From Mucor racemosus (Eukaryota; Mucoromycota; Mucoromycetes; Mucorales; Mucoraceae), in contig JAPEHQ010000012.1 of the NCBI GenBank assembly GCA_027405735.1, positions 682,001-746,000 on the forward strand: a stretch of 64,000 nt of DNA. The letters are read 5' to 3'. The notes under the pieces are model-generated. The model was not told the DNA's origin, did no database searches, and was given only the letters and a program-made list of their open reading frames with translations. Position 1 is the first letter of the stretch. Each line of letters begins with the position of its first letter. The translations under genes and the position numbers were made by a program. This document shows positions 11,029-22,722 of this stretch, piece by piece.

Positions 11029-13640
11029 GTTACCCTTGAACTCATCTTTCCAAATCTGTCACAATCTGTCAAAAGTAAAATCAAACACAAATTCAAAGCA
11101 CGAAGGCTTTGTAACAACACCCATATATTCATACAGATTCCTTTTTAATCAAACTTCTGGAGACTCGACTCTCTTTAATCCATAAATTTATTATATAATC
11201 CCTGCATTCAAGATACGACAACCATTTGATCTTGCCATGACTCACAATTACTCTTATTTTGCCCCAATTATTGGAAGGAGATCAGTTAAAGATTGATCTC
11301 GAACATATTATCTACCTAGACATAGAAATTATTAGAAACAATTAGAAATTATACAATTATTATAAAAAGGAAGCTATAGACTTCAACCAAATAAAGATCG
11401 TCTTATATCTTACATACTTTATATCATATCTAAATTGCTCGCTATTCTATTAGTTAGGAGCTCAATTGTCTTTTATCCTTTTATATTACATTACATTATA
11501 TACTAGATCCCTTGAACTGTCGTTAGAAGTTCATTGTACCTTTTCCACATTTACATCTTTCGTTTTATATACATTTATATAAAACATTTACTTACTAGTT
11601 GGACAACTATAAACCTGGTGCTCATTGAATAGACATTACTGCTCTGGAAATATCTATTTTATTTACTTTCAATCCTACTTTCTCTTATTACTTTATCACT
11701 TTCACTAGTTACCGCTCGTAACAATACTTCCAGATTCTAGTTCAGAAGTAACACAAATCATACATGAAATTCACCAAACCTTATATACTATTGATTTAAT
11801 CTCCCATTGTATTATTTTACAACTCATACAAAAGAACAACAGATTCAATTACCATAAATACAACATAATCGAATATTGACAGGATCAATATCTGAAATCT
11901 TTACCTAATCTTTCCAAATCTTTACTCAGTGATTATAAATCAACACATCATATTCATGGAAATATACGGATGTAACCACATCTCATATCATTAAAATCTA
12001 CAAACTCAACTTTTTCTTTAGATGTCAGTAAAGTCATTTTATTATCAAATTCAAATAACATTATCAACATCAAGGATGTTCTAACAGACAAACATTAGTA
12101 TAAATAACAACATTTAAAAAGAACAATTAATAAAGATATCTTATTTCTTACCTATATTTTGATTATATACTATTTTCACATCATTTTGATATTCTTTACT
12201 TTACATTTACTATTCTATAAGATCCCTTCAACTATTTTCTATATATTTCACTGTACATTTCTTATTTTCCTTTACTTATTTCGTTTTATATATTTATATA
12301 AACATTTATTACAGTTGGACAACTTAAAACCTGGTGCTCATTTAATAGATATAACTGCATCGACTATACTCTATTTCTCTTATTCTTTATTTTATATTCA
12401 CTTTACTACAATATCAGTTGTAACACGTGGTGCTCATTAACAAGGCTTAATAACATCCAAATTTATTTATAAAACACTCAATCTATCATGGTTAATACTG
12501 CTACTACTACTGCTCAAGAAAACACCGTGTTGGCTTCTAACAGCCCATCTGACTCTTACCGCTGGACTAATTCTGGAAAACCAAAGATTATCGAGTTCTA
12601 TGGCTTTGAAGGAGAAGATTTCCGTCATTCTTTGCTTTAAGTGGTATCACTAGTGATATACGCAAAGTATCTATCTTACGTGCCCAATTACGCCGAGTTG
12701 CTGCTGTCTTTTTCGACAATAATTTAAAAGAAAAAGACCTACCCTTGATAAAGATATCTTATTTGGATGCTATTCAAATTTTACAAGACCATTTTGTTTC
12801 TGAATCCATAATTGAAGTTTATCAAAGTGCGTTTGAGGAAATGCAACAAGCTACTCACGATGAATCTCCTAGTGAATTCTTATCTCGTTTGTATGAAGCC
12901 GCTGAATGGGCCAATATTACGGATAAAAGGTTCATCTATTCTCGTTTTAGTTTTGGTCTGATATATGAAAACAAGGTCTTTTGCAATTCAAAGAGTTATC
13001 TGCTATTACTTTCCAAGACTGCTGGATTAAGCATGCAAATGCTTGGTGGAATGCTCACTTGGTTACTTCAATTAAACTGGTGGATAACCCCTTTCAAGCT
13101 ACTACACATGATTATAATGATGATGGTAATGGTAAAAATCTTAATTCCATAAAGGCAGTAGGTAAAAAAACGGTAATTTCGAAAAGTTCGTTGATCAATC
13201 ATAACCCTAAACCAGCTGCTGAGGCGTATTTGTCTGCAATGTCCCCGTCCATTACTAGGATTACTGCTAGAAGAATGGAGGCATTAGAGTTGCATTCGTT
13301 GATACCCAGTACTAGTAAAGAAGGCCTGGTTGATTTAAGTTCTATACGAGAGAAAACTGTAAAGTCGCTCATGTCTGATGACGAATTTAGGTCCTTCATC
13401 AAGAAGATCATACAAGAGGCAAACGATGAGAAAGTTCATACCAAAAAAACCATTTAAAAATAATCGTAGGTCAAGTTACAATCAAGGATCGTCTATGCCT
13501 TACAATCATAATAATTGTCAAGGACAATCTAATACTCACGGTAATAATCCTGGACAACCTAATTTAAATGGAAATATTCAAAGACAATCCAATTCACAAG
13601 GATGGGATTTTTTTCGTTGTTTTCTGCAACTGTAGATATT
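11029..13640 (+). mobile_element. 5' remnant of an LTR retrotransposon
   Basis: A degraded retroelement made of repeated leader or LTR-like DNA followed by a broken gag. Two similar blocks, about 11490-11725 and 12200-12425, share AGATCCCTT, TCGTTTTATATA, AGTTGGACAACT and CCTGGTGCTCATT, and both end in GTAACA. A TGTTAC at 11029 and GTAACA ending at 12425 could mark a long LTR. TGGTGCTCATTAACAAGG directly after it would then be the primer-binding site. Which of the two blocks is the true LTR is unresolved. No protease, reverse transcriptase, integrase or 3' LTR follows, because repeat R1 begins shortly after 13640. The superfamily cannot be decided without pol. Confidence 0.55.
12488..13635 (+). 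pseudogene. Retrotransposon gag pseudogene
   Basis: Begins at ATG 12488 with MVNTATTTAQENTVLAS and 'KPKIIEFYGFEGEDFRH'. It then needs at least three frame changes, near 12636, near 12975 and at the A-run near 13444, to stay open. The middle reads 'VSILRAQLRRVAAVFFDNN', 'DAIQILQDHFVSESIIEVYQ', 'DESPSEFLSRLYEAAEWANI' and 'FQDCWIKHANAWWNAH'. This helical pattern is that of retrotransposon Gag capsid domains. The tail is Gln/Asn-rich (NHNNCQGQSN). No CCHC zinc knuckle is visible. The breaks mean no functional Gag can be made from this copy. It precedes R1 by about 100 bp, so the rest of the element has been lost. Confidence 0.6.
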
Positions 13641-13729
13641 AATTTATTATTTTTTAAAACTTAAAACTCATTATCCAGGGCTTAATTTCTGTATTCGCAA
13701 GATAGGTCTAATTGATTGTTACTCTGCAT

Positions 13730-14195
13730 TTTTTGTTTTAGCGAAAAATATTGGTTTTTCGTCGAGATAATCAAAATAATAGTTCTTATCACAGCTTGAA
13801 ATCTATCATAACGGGATCCCAAAATTTATTTTAAAAAATGAACGAAAAATGATTCAAAAAACAAAAACCGTTAAATGCTCATGAACTGCAAAGTAAGTCG
13901 ACCTAGAGTATTAAAAAGTTTTTGTACAGTTTTGGATTCTGCATCCAACTAAATAAAAATTAGATAAACATTTCACATTAAAATTTGCGTAAAATGCAAT
14001 TGAAATTTTGGAGGTTTTTTGAAGATACACATCACTCTTTATAAGCATATTTAAAATATAATTTATTGCAATAATGCGCAAAAATATTATCTATCGAACG
14101 AGCTACTGTAAAGCCTTCTAGCTACAGTTTTCGTAGAGAAAACGTGATTTCTGTCCAAATTTTTTCAAATTCAGAATTTGGGATGAGGGTATACA
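13730..14195 (+). repeat. Dispersed repeat R1, copy 2, left half
   Basis: Matches R1 copy 1 from its left boundary (TTTTGTTTTAGCGAAAAATATTG) through the TTCTAGCTACAGTTTTCGTAGAG landmark to GATGAGGGTATACA, where the match stops abruptly at 14195. The missing right half of the same repeat, in the same orientation, begins at GTATACA at 25227. The two halves therefore read as one R1 copy split by an 11-kb insertion. Confidence 0.85.
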
Positions 14196-15308
14196 CACCG
14201 CATACTACCATATATCACCGCTAAATAAAAGAGAAAACAGTCCGCGAAATAGATATTTTTCCCTTTCCGTGAAAGGGAAATTTCGAATTATTATTTCCGA
14301 ATTTTGAATTTTTATGTCGTCTTGATATGGTGATTATTTAGCACTATAGAGCATCTAGACGCTTTTTTACATGCATATAAACTCATATCATTTATAATAA
14401 CAAATTTGAATGCACATTTGTTGAAAGGATCTGTGAAAAAGAAACCGTCAAAATTATGCATTTTTAGCGGTAGTAAACATCAGTAATATTACGTATTTAA
14501 TGTACTATTCAAACATCCAATTCTTCAAATAGTAAGCGGTATACAGATAGAAAAGTATTTTATACTTTAAAGCTTTTATTTATAATGATACCACGAAAAT
14601 ATGACGAGTAAATCGCATTTTCTTGTGAAGCATTAATATATCTGATAATTCGAAATTAGGAATTAGGAATTTTTGAATTCGGAATTAACCTTTATGCAAA
14701 GGGGAAACATTACCTTTTTAGAACATCTGATGCCGTTAAATAGAAAGGGGAGAGGCTATATAATTAAGTTTCACGAACAACCCCCCCCCTAGATGAAACT
14801 GCTGATATTGATTAGCTAGGGTATCGGGGGTTGAATTATATGTCAAAAATTTAGCAATTATAAATTCAGGAACATCTATTAAATTCCAATGTCGATCATT
14901 GAAATTCAACATGAGATGCCATTTAGTAGCTAATACTAAATGTTATACCAAACCATCAGCATTAACAATAAATATCAACAAACACAGCCATAATCGCTAA
15001 CATCTAAATCAGGCACATACCAATTTTCCAATTACCTCAATCTTACATATTCCATCCTGTATAATCTCTCTCTGTTTCATATTATATGATTATGTTGATA
15101 ATCATATAATTATTTAGAAAACATATAAATAAAAAGCATCAATGAATTAATAAAATGTATCTTTAAGCAGAGTATTTTTTATAATAGCATCTTTTGATAT
15201 AACTTTGAGCTTTAGTTTCTGTACAGCATTATGGAGGGGTTACAATATAAAAACAGCGAAAAATGCTTTGTTACAATAAACTTTCTTTTCTTTTTATCTA
15301 ACAAAACA

Positions 15309-18300
15309 ATGCCGCTAAAATTAAAAGCAAAAGGCAAAAGGCCACCGTTCGAAAAGGTTAAAAAAGAAAGAGTCAGCAAGGCTAGCATTTTAAGGTTACG
15401 AAAGCAGTTGATAGAACGTGAAAAAGAAAAGGCTGCCCTTGTTGGGTATTCTACTGTAAACCGTTTGCATCATGCTCCTTCCCCTCCTCCTTCTCCTCTT
15501 CCTAAGAGAGCCATTTCTTCAAGAAAAATTATTCAAAAAAGAATGCAAGAGCGATTTAAAAAGTTTACGAATAAGAAAAGGAAAGTTCAAGATTTAAATC
15601 TTGCTTTTAGAAAAGATGGCATTCATTACATTAAGTGGTTTATTGATTCATTTGGTTTCTTTGGGCAACCAAAACATTATCTTGTTGATCCCGTCCTTCT
15701 TCCCTCAATTTCTTGTAACTGTGTCAAAAAATATCAGATGGTCGATTTATTTATGCTACATGGTAAGAAGGATGTAACTCATTTTAGTAAATTTACATTA
15801 ATAAGTTTTTGATAGCTCATAAAAGATTATCGATTGAATATTGTAACTGTCGTGGCATATGCCAAACTTTATTCACAATGCAAATGCTTCCAAGTTCGCT
15901 CAAAAACCCACAAACAGCGGTGCACTTTGGTCTTTACGACTATTTGCATTTGCTCAAGATGGCTGGTAAAGTTTCAAATCATGCGTTTGCAGAAGTAACA
16001 GTACAAAGTACTCGTATGTCTTTCCCTGGTTTAAATGTAACTATCATTGCATTATACATCAAAAGAAGTAGTGAATTGATTAAATTGTGTACATTTAGTT
16101 TAGAACATTGAGCAAAAATATTTTGAACAGAACCTACTTTTTCTATAGACGATTAGTAAATCATTCAATGGACTTTATAAATGATTTATATAATATAAAT
16201 GTAAAAAATTGCTTCTCTTGTGTAAGTAAATTAACCACAAGTTTCTTTTATTATACTAATACTATAAATCTATTCAGGATGGCTCTAAACAAAGAATTAT
16301 ATTGAGCATGGATGGAAATTTCCAGCTACGTCGAAGAGCAGATAAAAAAAAAAACGTTTTCTAATGCCACTGCCACTGCCACTGCCACTGCCACTGCCAC
16401 TGCCACTGCCACTGCTCCACCCATATATACCTCCACTGTTTCTTCTTCTTCTTCTTCTTCTGCTTCGACATCTAATCCTACTACGTCTTCTAGTACCTCA
16501 ATATCTTCTGTTTCTACATCTACAACTGCTACGTCTATTACACCTACTGATAACTTGTTCTTTCCCGCCAAATCTGAAAAATCTTTATGGGGGAGTATTG
16601 AAGAAGTATCTAAATATGATTATTCAGATAAAGTTGACAGATCTGAGCCAGTGCGTATCAATAGTTTTTTTATTTTATTAGTTGCATGTCTTACTGACTA
16701 AATACTTTCAATGATTAGTGTATGATTGAAGAACTTGATCGTGAGTTTAAGGCAATTAGTATTAATAACCGTAATATGTTTGGTCGCTATGATGAAAACG
16801 GAGTTTTTGCATTGGTTTGTGCAAGACATGGGATACCAAGAAGAATGTATAACATTTATAAGGGTGAAGGGTAATATATACATCAAAGAATCCAAATAAA
16901 GAAAATTATCTAAAGAATGCTTTGTTTATCTAGTCGTAAATACTCATTAGCGAGTGTTGAATATGCTTTAAAAAGCAGGATTCAAGGACAACGCCTTGCC
17001 TTAATGTACGATGTGGTCTGCCAATGTCAGGCAAAATTCGAAAAGGAATTTCCAGTTCTGAAAGCTGAGAATACGAAGTACGCCGTTCCGATTTTCCACT
17101 CATACGCTCACGATATCAATTGTCAAATGACATATAACCCTCGCTATTCAGACGATGGGTTTTTTGGTCTTACTGACGGTGAATCTGTTGAGCGTTTGTG
17201 GTCTTTCTTGAACGGTTTTGCGTCAATGTCTCGTTCGATGTTGAAAGAAACTCGTTCGTTACTATTAACTGACGCAGTTACCTACTATTCTCGCGGAAGG
17301 AACGAGGAAATTCCTCGAATAATAAAAAAAAAATTTGATCAATGCAATGTTTTTATACAAGCATTTGATACAACAAAAGAAAAAAAAAACGAATTAAAAA
17401 AATTATGGCAGCAAAAAGCAAACGCTTTTGCCATTAGAACAAAAACAAAATTGAAAAACTTCAATGACGACGTCTTGAAACAAATGGGAAATAATGATAT
17501 TATGATCTATTACTTTGGTATATTGTCAAGATATTTAAGTTTATCCAAGTGTTATTCAAAAAATAATAGCATCAAAGAAGATTTACTTAATCAATTGAAC
17601 CTAATCGAAAAGAATCATCCGGAATTGTTTTCTCGTCGTTTCGTAAGGCCAACAAGTCTCAATGATCCATTTTTGGAAGCAAGTAGGCATCTAGTTGACG
17701 ACCAAGCTGCTGAAGGATTAAAAGAATACTTCTTAGAGCTGATTAGATGTTGCTGCATGTATGAGCAAAAGAAAGAAAAATGCAAGGGTTCTGCTAAGGC
17801 CACAAAACTGAGTGTTGCGCTGGAGAGCTTTAGAAGAAGCGCAGCAGAGGTCAAGACTCATTTAAATAATCATTTAATAGAAAGATATGGTATGTGTATA
17901 AAGGAATTGACCGTTTTTTCTTGAACAATAACTAACTATCTGGCTCAATCATTAGCTGATAGACAAGATAAAATGAAAGAGTTTCAACTGGAAAGTATAG
18001 ATGCAGAAATTGCAAAACAAAAACTTGATTTTGATGTGTTTATGAAGAACACTGACGATATGACCAACTATCATAAATGTAATAGAATGAAAGAGGAGAT
18101 TATCTTACTTGCTGTATGTACTTTTTATACAAACTATTTAATTGCACATTTAATAACCTCATAAACATGATTTGAAATTTAGTATGATGCTGCTCAATAC
18201 ATTTGTAATGTAGAAGATCAAGTATCAATCTTGGAATCTGCTATCAAGAAAGCGACGTCAAACAATGAGCTTGGTCATCTGGTTTTTCTAGAAGGACAAT

Positions 18301-18551
18301 ATCTGTATATGAACCAGTTGCTTGAGGATAGTCTCATTTTACTTAAAGATGTTCGTAAAGTTAATATTGCTGATGCTCATCACAATGTGGATATAGAACG
18401 TCTTGAATATTCAGACCTTGGAATTGATGATATGGCTACTGCCACTATGGAAGACTGCGATGACGATAAAAGTGATGAAGAATCTGATGTGGGTGAAGAA
18501 TCTGATGCTGATTCCAGTGACAATGAAGAATACATGGAAAGCTTTAAGTAG
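15309..18551 (+). CDS. KDZ/Zisupton transposase with N-terminal CxC zinc domain (one apparent frame break)
   Basis: Exons can be joined from ATG 15309. Residues 1 to about 110 are basic. A Cys-rich part follows with 'CNCVKKYQMVDLFM' and 'EYCNCRGICQTLF', the CxC domain of fungal KDZ elements, and then 'ILSMDGNFQLRRRAD'. The catalytic region has 'GVFALVCARHGIPRR', 'LMYDVVCQCQ', 'HSYAHDINCQMTYNPR', 'GLTDGESVERLWSFL' and 'LLLTDAVTYYSRG'. These D, H, C and E motifs define the KDZ transposase family (RNase H fold). The C-terminus is coiled-coil-like and ends in an acidic tail (16 or more D/E in about 40 residues). Between the DGNFQLRR exon and the Thr/Ala/Ser-rich exon the frame changes at an 11-A run (16345-16355), so this copy may be inactive or the run may be miscounted. 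A start at 15231 is also possible. Confidence 0.85.
16364..16412 (+). repeat. ACTGCC hexanucleotide microsatellite inside the transposase gene
   Basis: About eight copies of a 6-bp unit (ACTGCC) encode an alternating Thr-Ala tract, followed by TCT-rich DNA encoding a Ser run (about 16438-16462). The tract lies just after the homopolymer frame break of the KDZ gene. It probably forms a flexible linker between the CxC and catalytic regions. Confidence 0.85.
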
Positions 18552-21370
18552 TTTTTCTCCTTTTCTTTTGCTTAGTTGGTTGTACCCTCCTCATAGCCTT
18601 GTTTCTGGTTTGCTCTGCTGGTTGGCTTGTGCTTAATTACTTTAAAAAAAATTATAATATACAGAAATAAAGTTTCTTGAAACAATAATACCTACAAGTT
18701 TAGATGATTCTTTTTTTTTTTTTAACTTACTAAATCATTTTTTTAATGAATTGACCAAGTATAATAATCTTAAAACATGTCTTCATAATAGATATTTATT
18801 TGTTTTGCCTCTAATGATAGCATAATCTTTCTAAAAGCGTGGAATCATAATCCCTATTTTATAAAATTTTTGTAATGATGGTTGGAAAAAAATGATAATA
18901 TATAATCATATAAACACCGCTTCAGCAATTCAGGGGTAAGGTTTCTTGAACAACTATAGTTAAGAATGGAACGAGATAGCAGCTTAATCTTGTGCCCATC
19001 ATCATTTGTAGGAATCCTTTGAAGAGTGATATAACTTATATTTATATAATTGTGAGCTATTGCTACTCGAATAACTATAAAGTATATACACTTTTGATAT
19101 CTATATAATAAAATTGATTCGGTGCTTATGTATATCATTTTATACCAAATACTTTGAAAATGATGGCCTGCTTCAAAAACTGCAGAAGAATATCATCGTT
19201 TTGTGATTAAATTTATTAATAAAAAAGAGAGAATAATGAGTCCAAATTATGCAACAAAGAAAACACGTAATACAGAGGGCTCTATTCAGCGTAAATCTTT
19301 ATTAAAGATATTTCAATGATTGATATTTTTGGTTTCTATACAAATATTACAGCGTATAAAGGAAGTCCATCATCGCCTAATAAGCATCCTTTTTTGATCA
19401 AAATGACTAATTTGGTGTCACTGGTAGAGACCATTATGTAAAGGTCAATTATCCAGTTTGAACATCTTATGATATAAGTCGAACTTCTTGCTATAGTTGT
19501 TGTCCATCAGGTCCAGCACCACCAGTACAATAATTGTTTCAAAAAATGTATAAACATTTGTAATACTCCATAGTTTAAAAATTATATATCAATATGTTTG
19601 GTTCTTACATGTTGTATAAATACATAAAGGCATTTAAAATGCATTTCTTTGTAAATGATTGAAACATAACATTTGTATATCTGTTTTGTTGGTACGTATG
19701 TATTAAATAAACCATTTACACCTGTAATCTTTATATTAACTGGGAATTATGCTAAATTTCTGAGGTTTTGATTCCTTTGAAATGAATTATCCAAACGACA
19801 CATTTAAGATATTGAGAATTTCCTAATAAAATAAATATCTCATTTTTTCTTTTATTGTTTTACATGAATTTAATGTATAAATATTAGGTGAGATTAATAT
19901 ATTTTATATTATTATGTGTATAGCTTGCTTCCTATCTGTTTTTTTTTCTGATTCAATTTATCAAAAAAAAAAAAAAACACAAATCTCTTTCAAAGAAAGG
20001 TCTTTCGAAAATGCAAAAAATAATAAAAATTAAAGGGATTTGAACTCCCAATCTTCGCTGTATACGCCTGCTTTACAAAACAAGTTTACATTTCCGTCAT
20101 CTATTTTTTAACAATTTTCATAATGTTAAATTATAATTATTATCGGTATTTGAATTATTAACCAATGAAAGACCAACGATTTGGTACCTGAACGGAAGTT
20201 GAATTGGAATGTTTATCATTGCTTTGTTACGTTTAAAATACTTTTGGGGCCTTTAGTTTATTGTCATTTTATTGCTGAGATTCTGTATCAAGCTAGTAAT
20301 TCAAACAATATCGCTTAAAGCACTTAATATATCTGACTTTGTCTTGGGATGGTTATATTACAGCGGAAATAAACCAACAAAACATCAAGTTATTTCACAA
20401 AACAAGCATCTCAGAGTATCAGTTTTATCAGTTGTTTCATAAATTTGAATTCAATTGCACATTACAAAAAAAATAAACAAATAATTTTTACAAGATGTAG
20501 AGAATAGTTAGAGTTTTCCAAGCAACTGAAAATCAATTTTGAAGCATTTAAGTATAATCTGATATTTTTTATTTTATTTTTTTGAAGCAAAAAGTGCTCA
20601 ATTTTTGCTTTTCGAAAAATGTATATATTTTTTTAATCTGTAAAAATTGGCTTGCGAAATCCCTTGTTAGCTGTTTATCACCAAACTATATATCATACAT
20701 AATAAAACCACAAAGACATCTAATTTCTGTAACCAAATATTAAAGCTCTTGATGCCGCACAAAGTGCTGTAAATTTATGTATACAATCAAGAAATGCAAT
20801 TCTCTGCTCCAAATTATAGACGCACAAAATAGATTTTCTGTTTCAGATTTTGCACTTTTTCAAAAGAGTACTTAATCATGTAATAGTATAAGATAAGCAT
20901 TTCAATTATAACGTATTGATTTGAATTCTAAGTCGCAGTTTGGGATTCCCAGGAGTTTTACTACCCATCTCATAGACTCAATCTAACTAAAGGATAAAAT
21001 GAAATGCGTCAAAATATCTTATTTTCACCAGTATTTTTTTTTCCTGTAATTTATAGTAACAATTCAATAAAGTTATATCGAAAAAACCGACATTATTAAT
21101 AATAATTGTCTATAGTTGTTTTGTCATCATAGTATGCATCCTCATCTTTCTATGTATTTCATTTTGTTTGATTTTAGATATACAGCTGTTTCTATAAATA
21201 ATGATCCAAGCAATTGCATTTAAAAACTTATAAAATCGTTTACAAGCTAATGATATACCTGTCGTCCTATAAAATAGTAACTAAAATCTAGTTATTTGCT
21301 ACACTCTGTGTGATAAAAGTATTATCTTTGTAAAAGTAAACGATGAAATTAACTTCAAAATATACAAACT
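18552..21370. other. Non-coding interior of the 11-kb transposon
   Basis: About 2.8 kb between the two transposon genes. It is AT-rich and has no supported gene. A 94-codon minus-strand frame at 18854-19138 lacks any recognisable motif. A T-arm-like sequence near 20035 was examined and rejected as a tRNA. Confidence 0.5.
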
Positions 21371-22722
21371 TTATTCATCATCCATGTGATCAGTAACAGA
21401 AGAAGCATCCTTTTTTCGGAAGAAAAGCTTATTTTCCACGAACAGTTTCTCAAGAGCAAGCAATTCTGAAACGTGGAGAGCTTTGAGGTTAACTTCCTCT
21501 CTTCCATCCTTTTTACTGATCACCGGAAATTTGATATTTTGTGGCCAGCCTACCAACTCAAAATCCACCGACTGCCTTATCTTTTTCCAAGAAATATACT
21601 TTTTCTCAGAAACCTTTTCTATAAACAAAATAAAAAATGTTACATTGAATAATTATAACATTACATATTTATACTCATTTACCCCAGCAACTGTCAAGCA
21701 TTTTTTTAAAAGACTTTCGAATTTCATTGCTCGATCTTGGATCGTCATGAGCTTCACGACGAGAATAAACCGAAGCAGAGGGAACAGCATTGTCTTTGGT
21801 AATATTACTCAAAGAAGCAATGTTTTTTTCTTTCACTATTTAACCCAAGTTTAATTCTTTGATATGCATATACACATACATATATATATATATATACATA
21901 TATATATATGCATATACACATACATATATATATATATATGTAAATTTGTCATTTACTTACTTTGGGTACTTCTCCCAACTTCTCCTTTCATATCAACATG
22001 TCTTTGCAGATCATTATATAAACTACATTGCATGTCATTTTCCATCTCTTTGACCGCATCAGCTGCGATTCCTATAATTCTTTGAAATAAATAAACCCAA
22101 TCTTCTATGCATATTAAGAAAAAAACATACTTGAATTGAAAAATACTTCAGAAGGAAACAAATTTCTTTTACGGGTATCCGTAACACTGATGACGACCAT
22201 ATGAGTGCCAAAGTTTTGCAACATTTTTTTGCACTCATTTTGGAAAACGGTGGATTGCTCCAGGTAGGCCTGACTCTGGACCGTTCTCTCACGGTTGACC
22301 TCGGCAACCTTTCTTCGCTTTGTTGCAGCTGCGGTAGAAGACATGGATTTATACACATCTTTCTCAGCTGCTGGCAATGATCTCCATTCATTGCCCAAAG
22401 CACGTACGCCTTCAAATTTGCCCTTACCAGCAACTTCTTTACCTTTTACGGACATGTAGTTATTCCAACCACTTGTCTTGTGATGGATAACTGGTTGTAA
22501 AGTCTTAAAATTGGTGACGAGGTGGGCAATATCATCCTTGCAGATATGTCCAGCAACAAGTCTGCTCACCTCAACAGAGCCTAGGCTGGTTTCATCACTA
22601 GAGGACTCCTCACAGAATCTCTCTATGAGAAGGGAGACTTGGTTGAACAAGAGCTCCAACTTGGGTGTTACTGTGGTAGCTCTGAATTGAGGTTCTACTT
22701 GTTTCAAAATTTCTTTAGCCAT
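21371..22722 (-). CDS. HMG-box-like DNA-binding protein carried by the KDZ transposon, 367 aa
   Basis: Four exons: 22722-22131, 22071-21961, 21835-21683 and 21618-21371. Together they give 1104 nt in frame. Residues 1-85 are helical (MAKEILKQVEPQFRATTV...). Residues of about 95-145 read 'SGWNNYMSVKGKEVAGKGKF' and 'RALGNEWRSLPAAEKDVYKS', the pattern of an HMG box with its aromatic W/Y, 'LG.EW..L...EK..Y' core and basic follow-up (KRRKVAEVNRER). The C-terminal part contains 'SFKKMLDSCWEK', 'FELVGWPQNIKFPVIS' and 'LHVSELLALEKLF', which I do not recognise. It lies inside the KDZ element on the opposite strand to the transposase. It could be transposon-encoded accessory DNA-binding protein or a captured host gene. 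No frame break is seen, in contrast to the transposase. Confidence 0.68.
21872..21942. repeat. AT/AC microsatellite in intron of the HMG-box gene
   Basis: Alternating TATATA and CATACA runs within the second intron region of the minus-strand HMG-box-like gene. The tract (ATATATGCATATACACATACATATAT) is nearly palindromic and appears twice in tandem. Confidence 0.85.

Noticed and set aside
16326..16681. Leu/Pro-rich and Val/Ala-rich alternative frames
   Set aside because: Shadow frames of the ACTGCC microsatellite and Ser tract in the KDZ transposase gene.
18854..19138. 94-codon minus-strand frame inside the KDZ element
   Set aside because: No motif, no neighbouring exons and base composition like the non-coding surroundings.
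20020..20100. tRNA-like T-arm (GGGAGTTCAAATCCC on the minus strand)
   Set aside because: No matching acceptor stem, D-arm or acceptable anticodon arm can be drawn; at most a relic.
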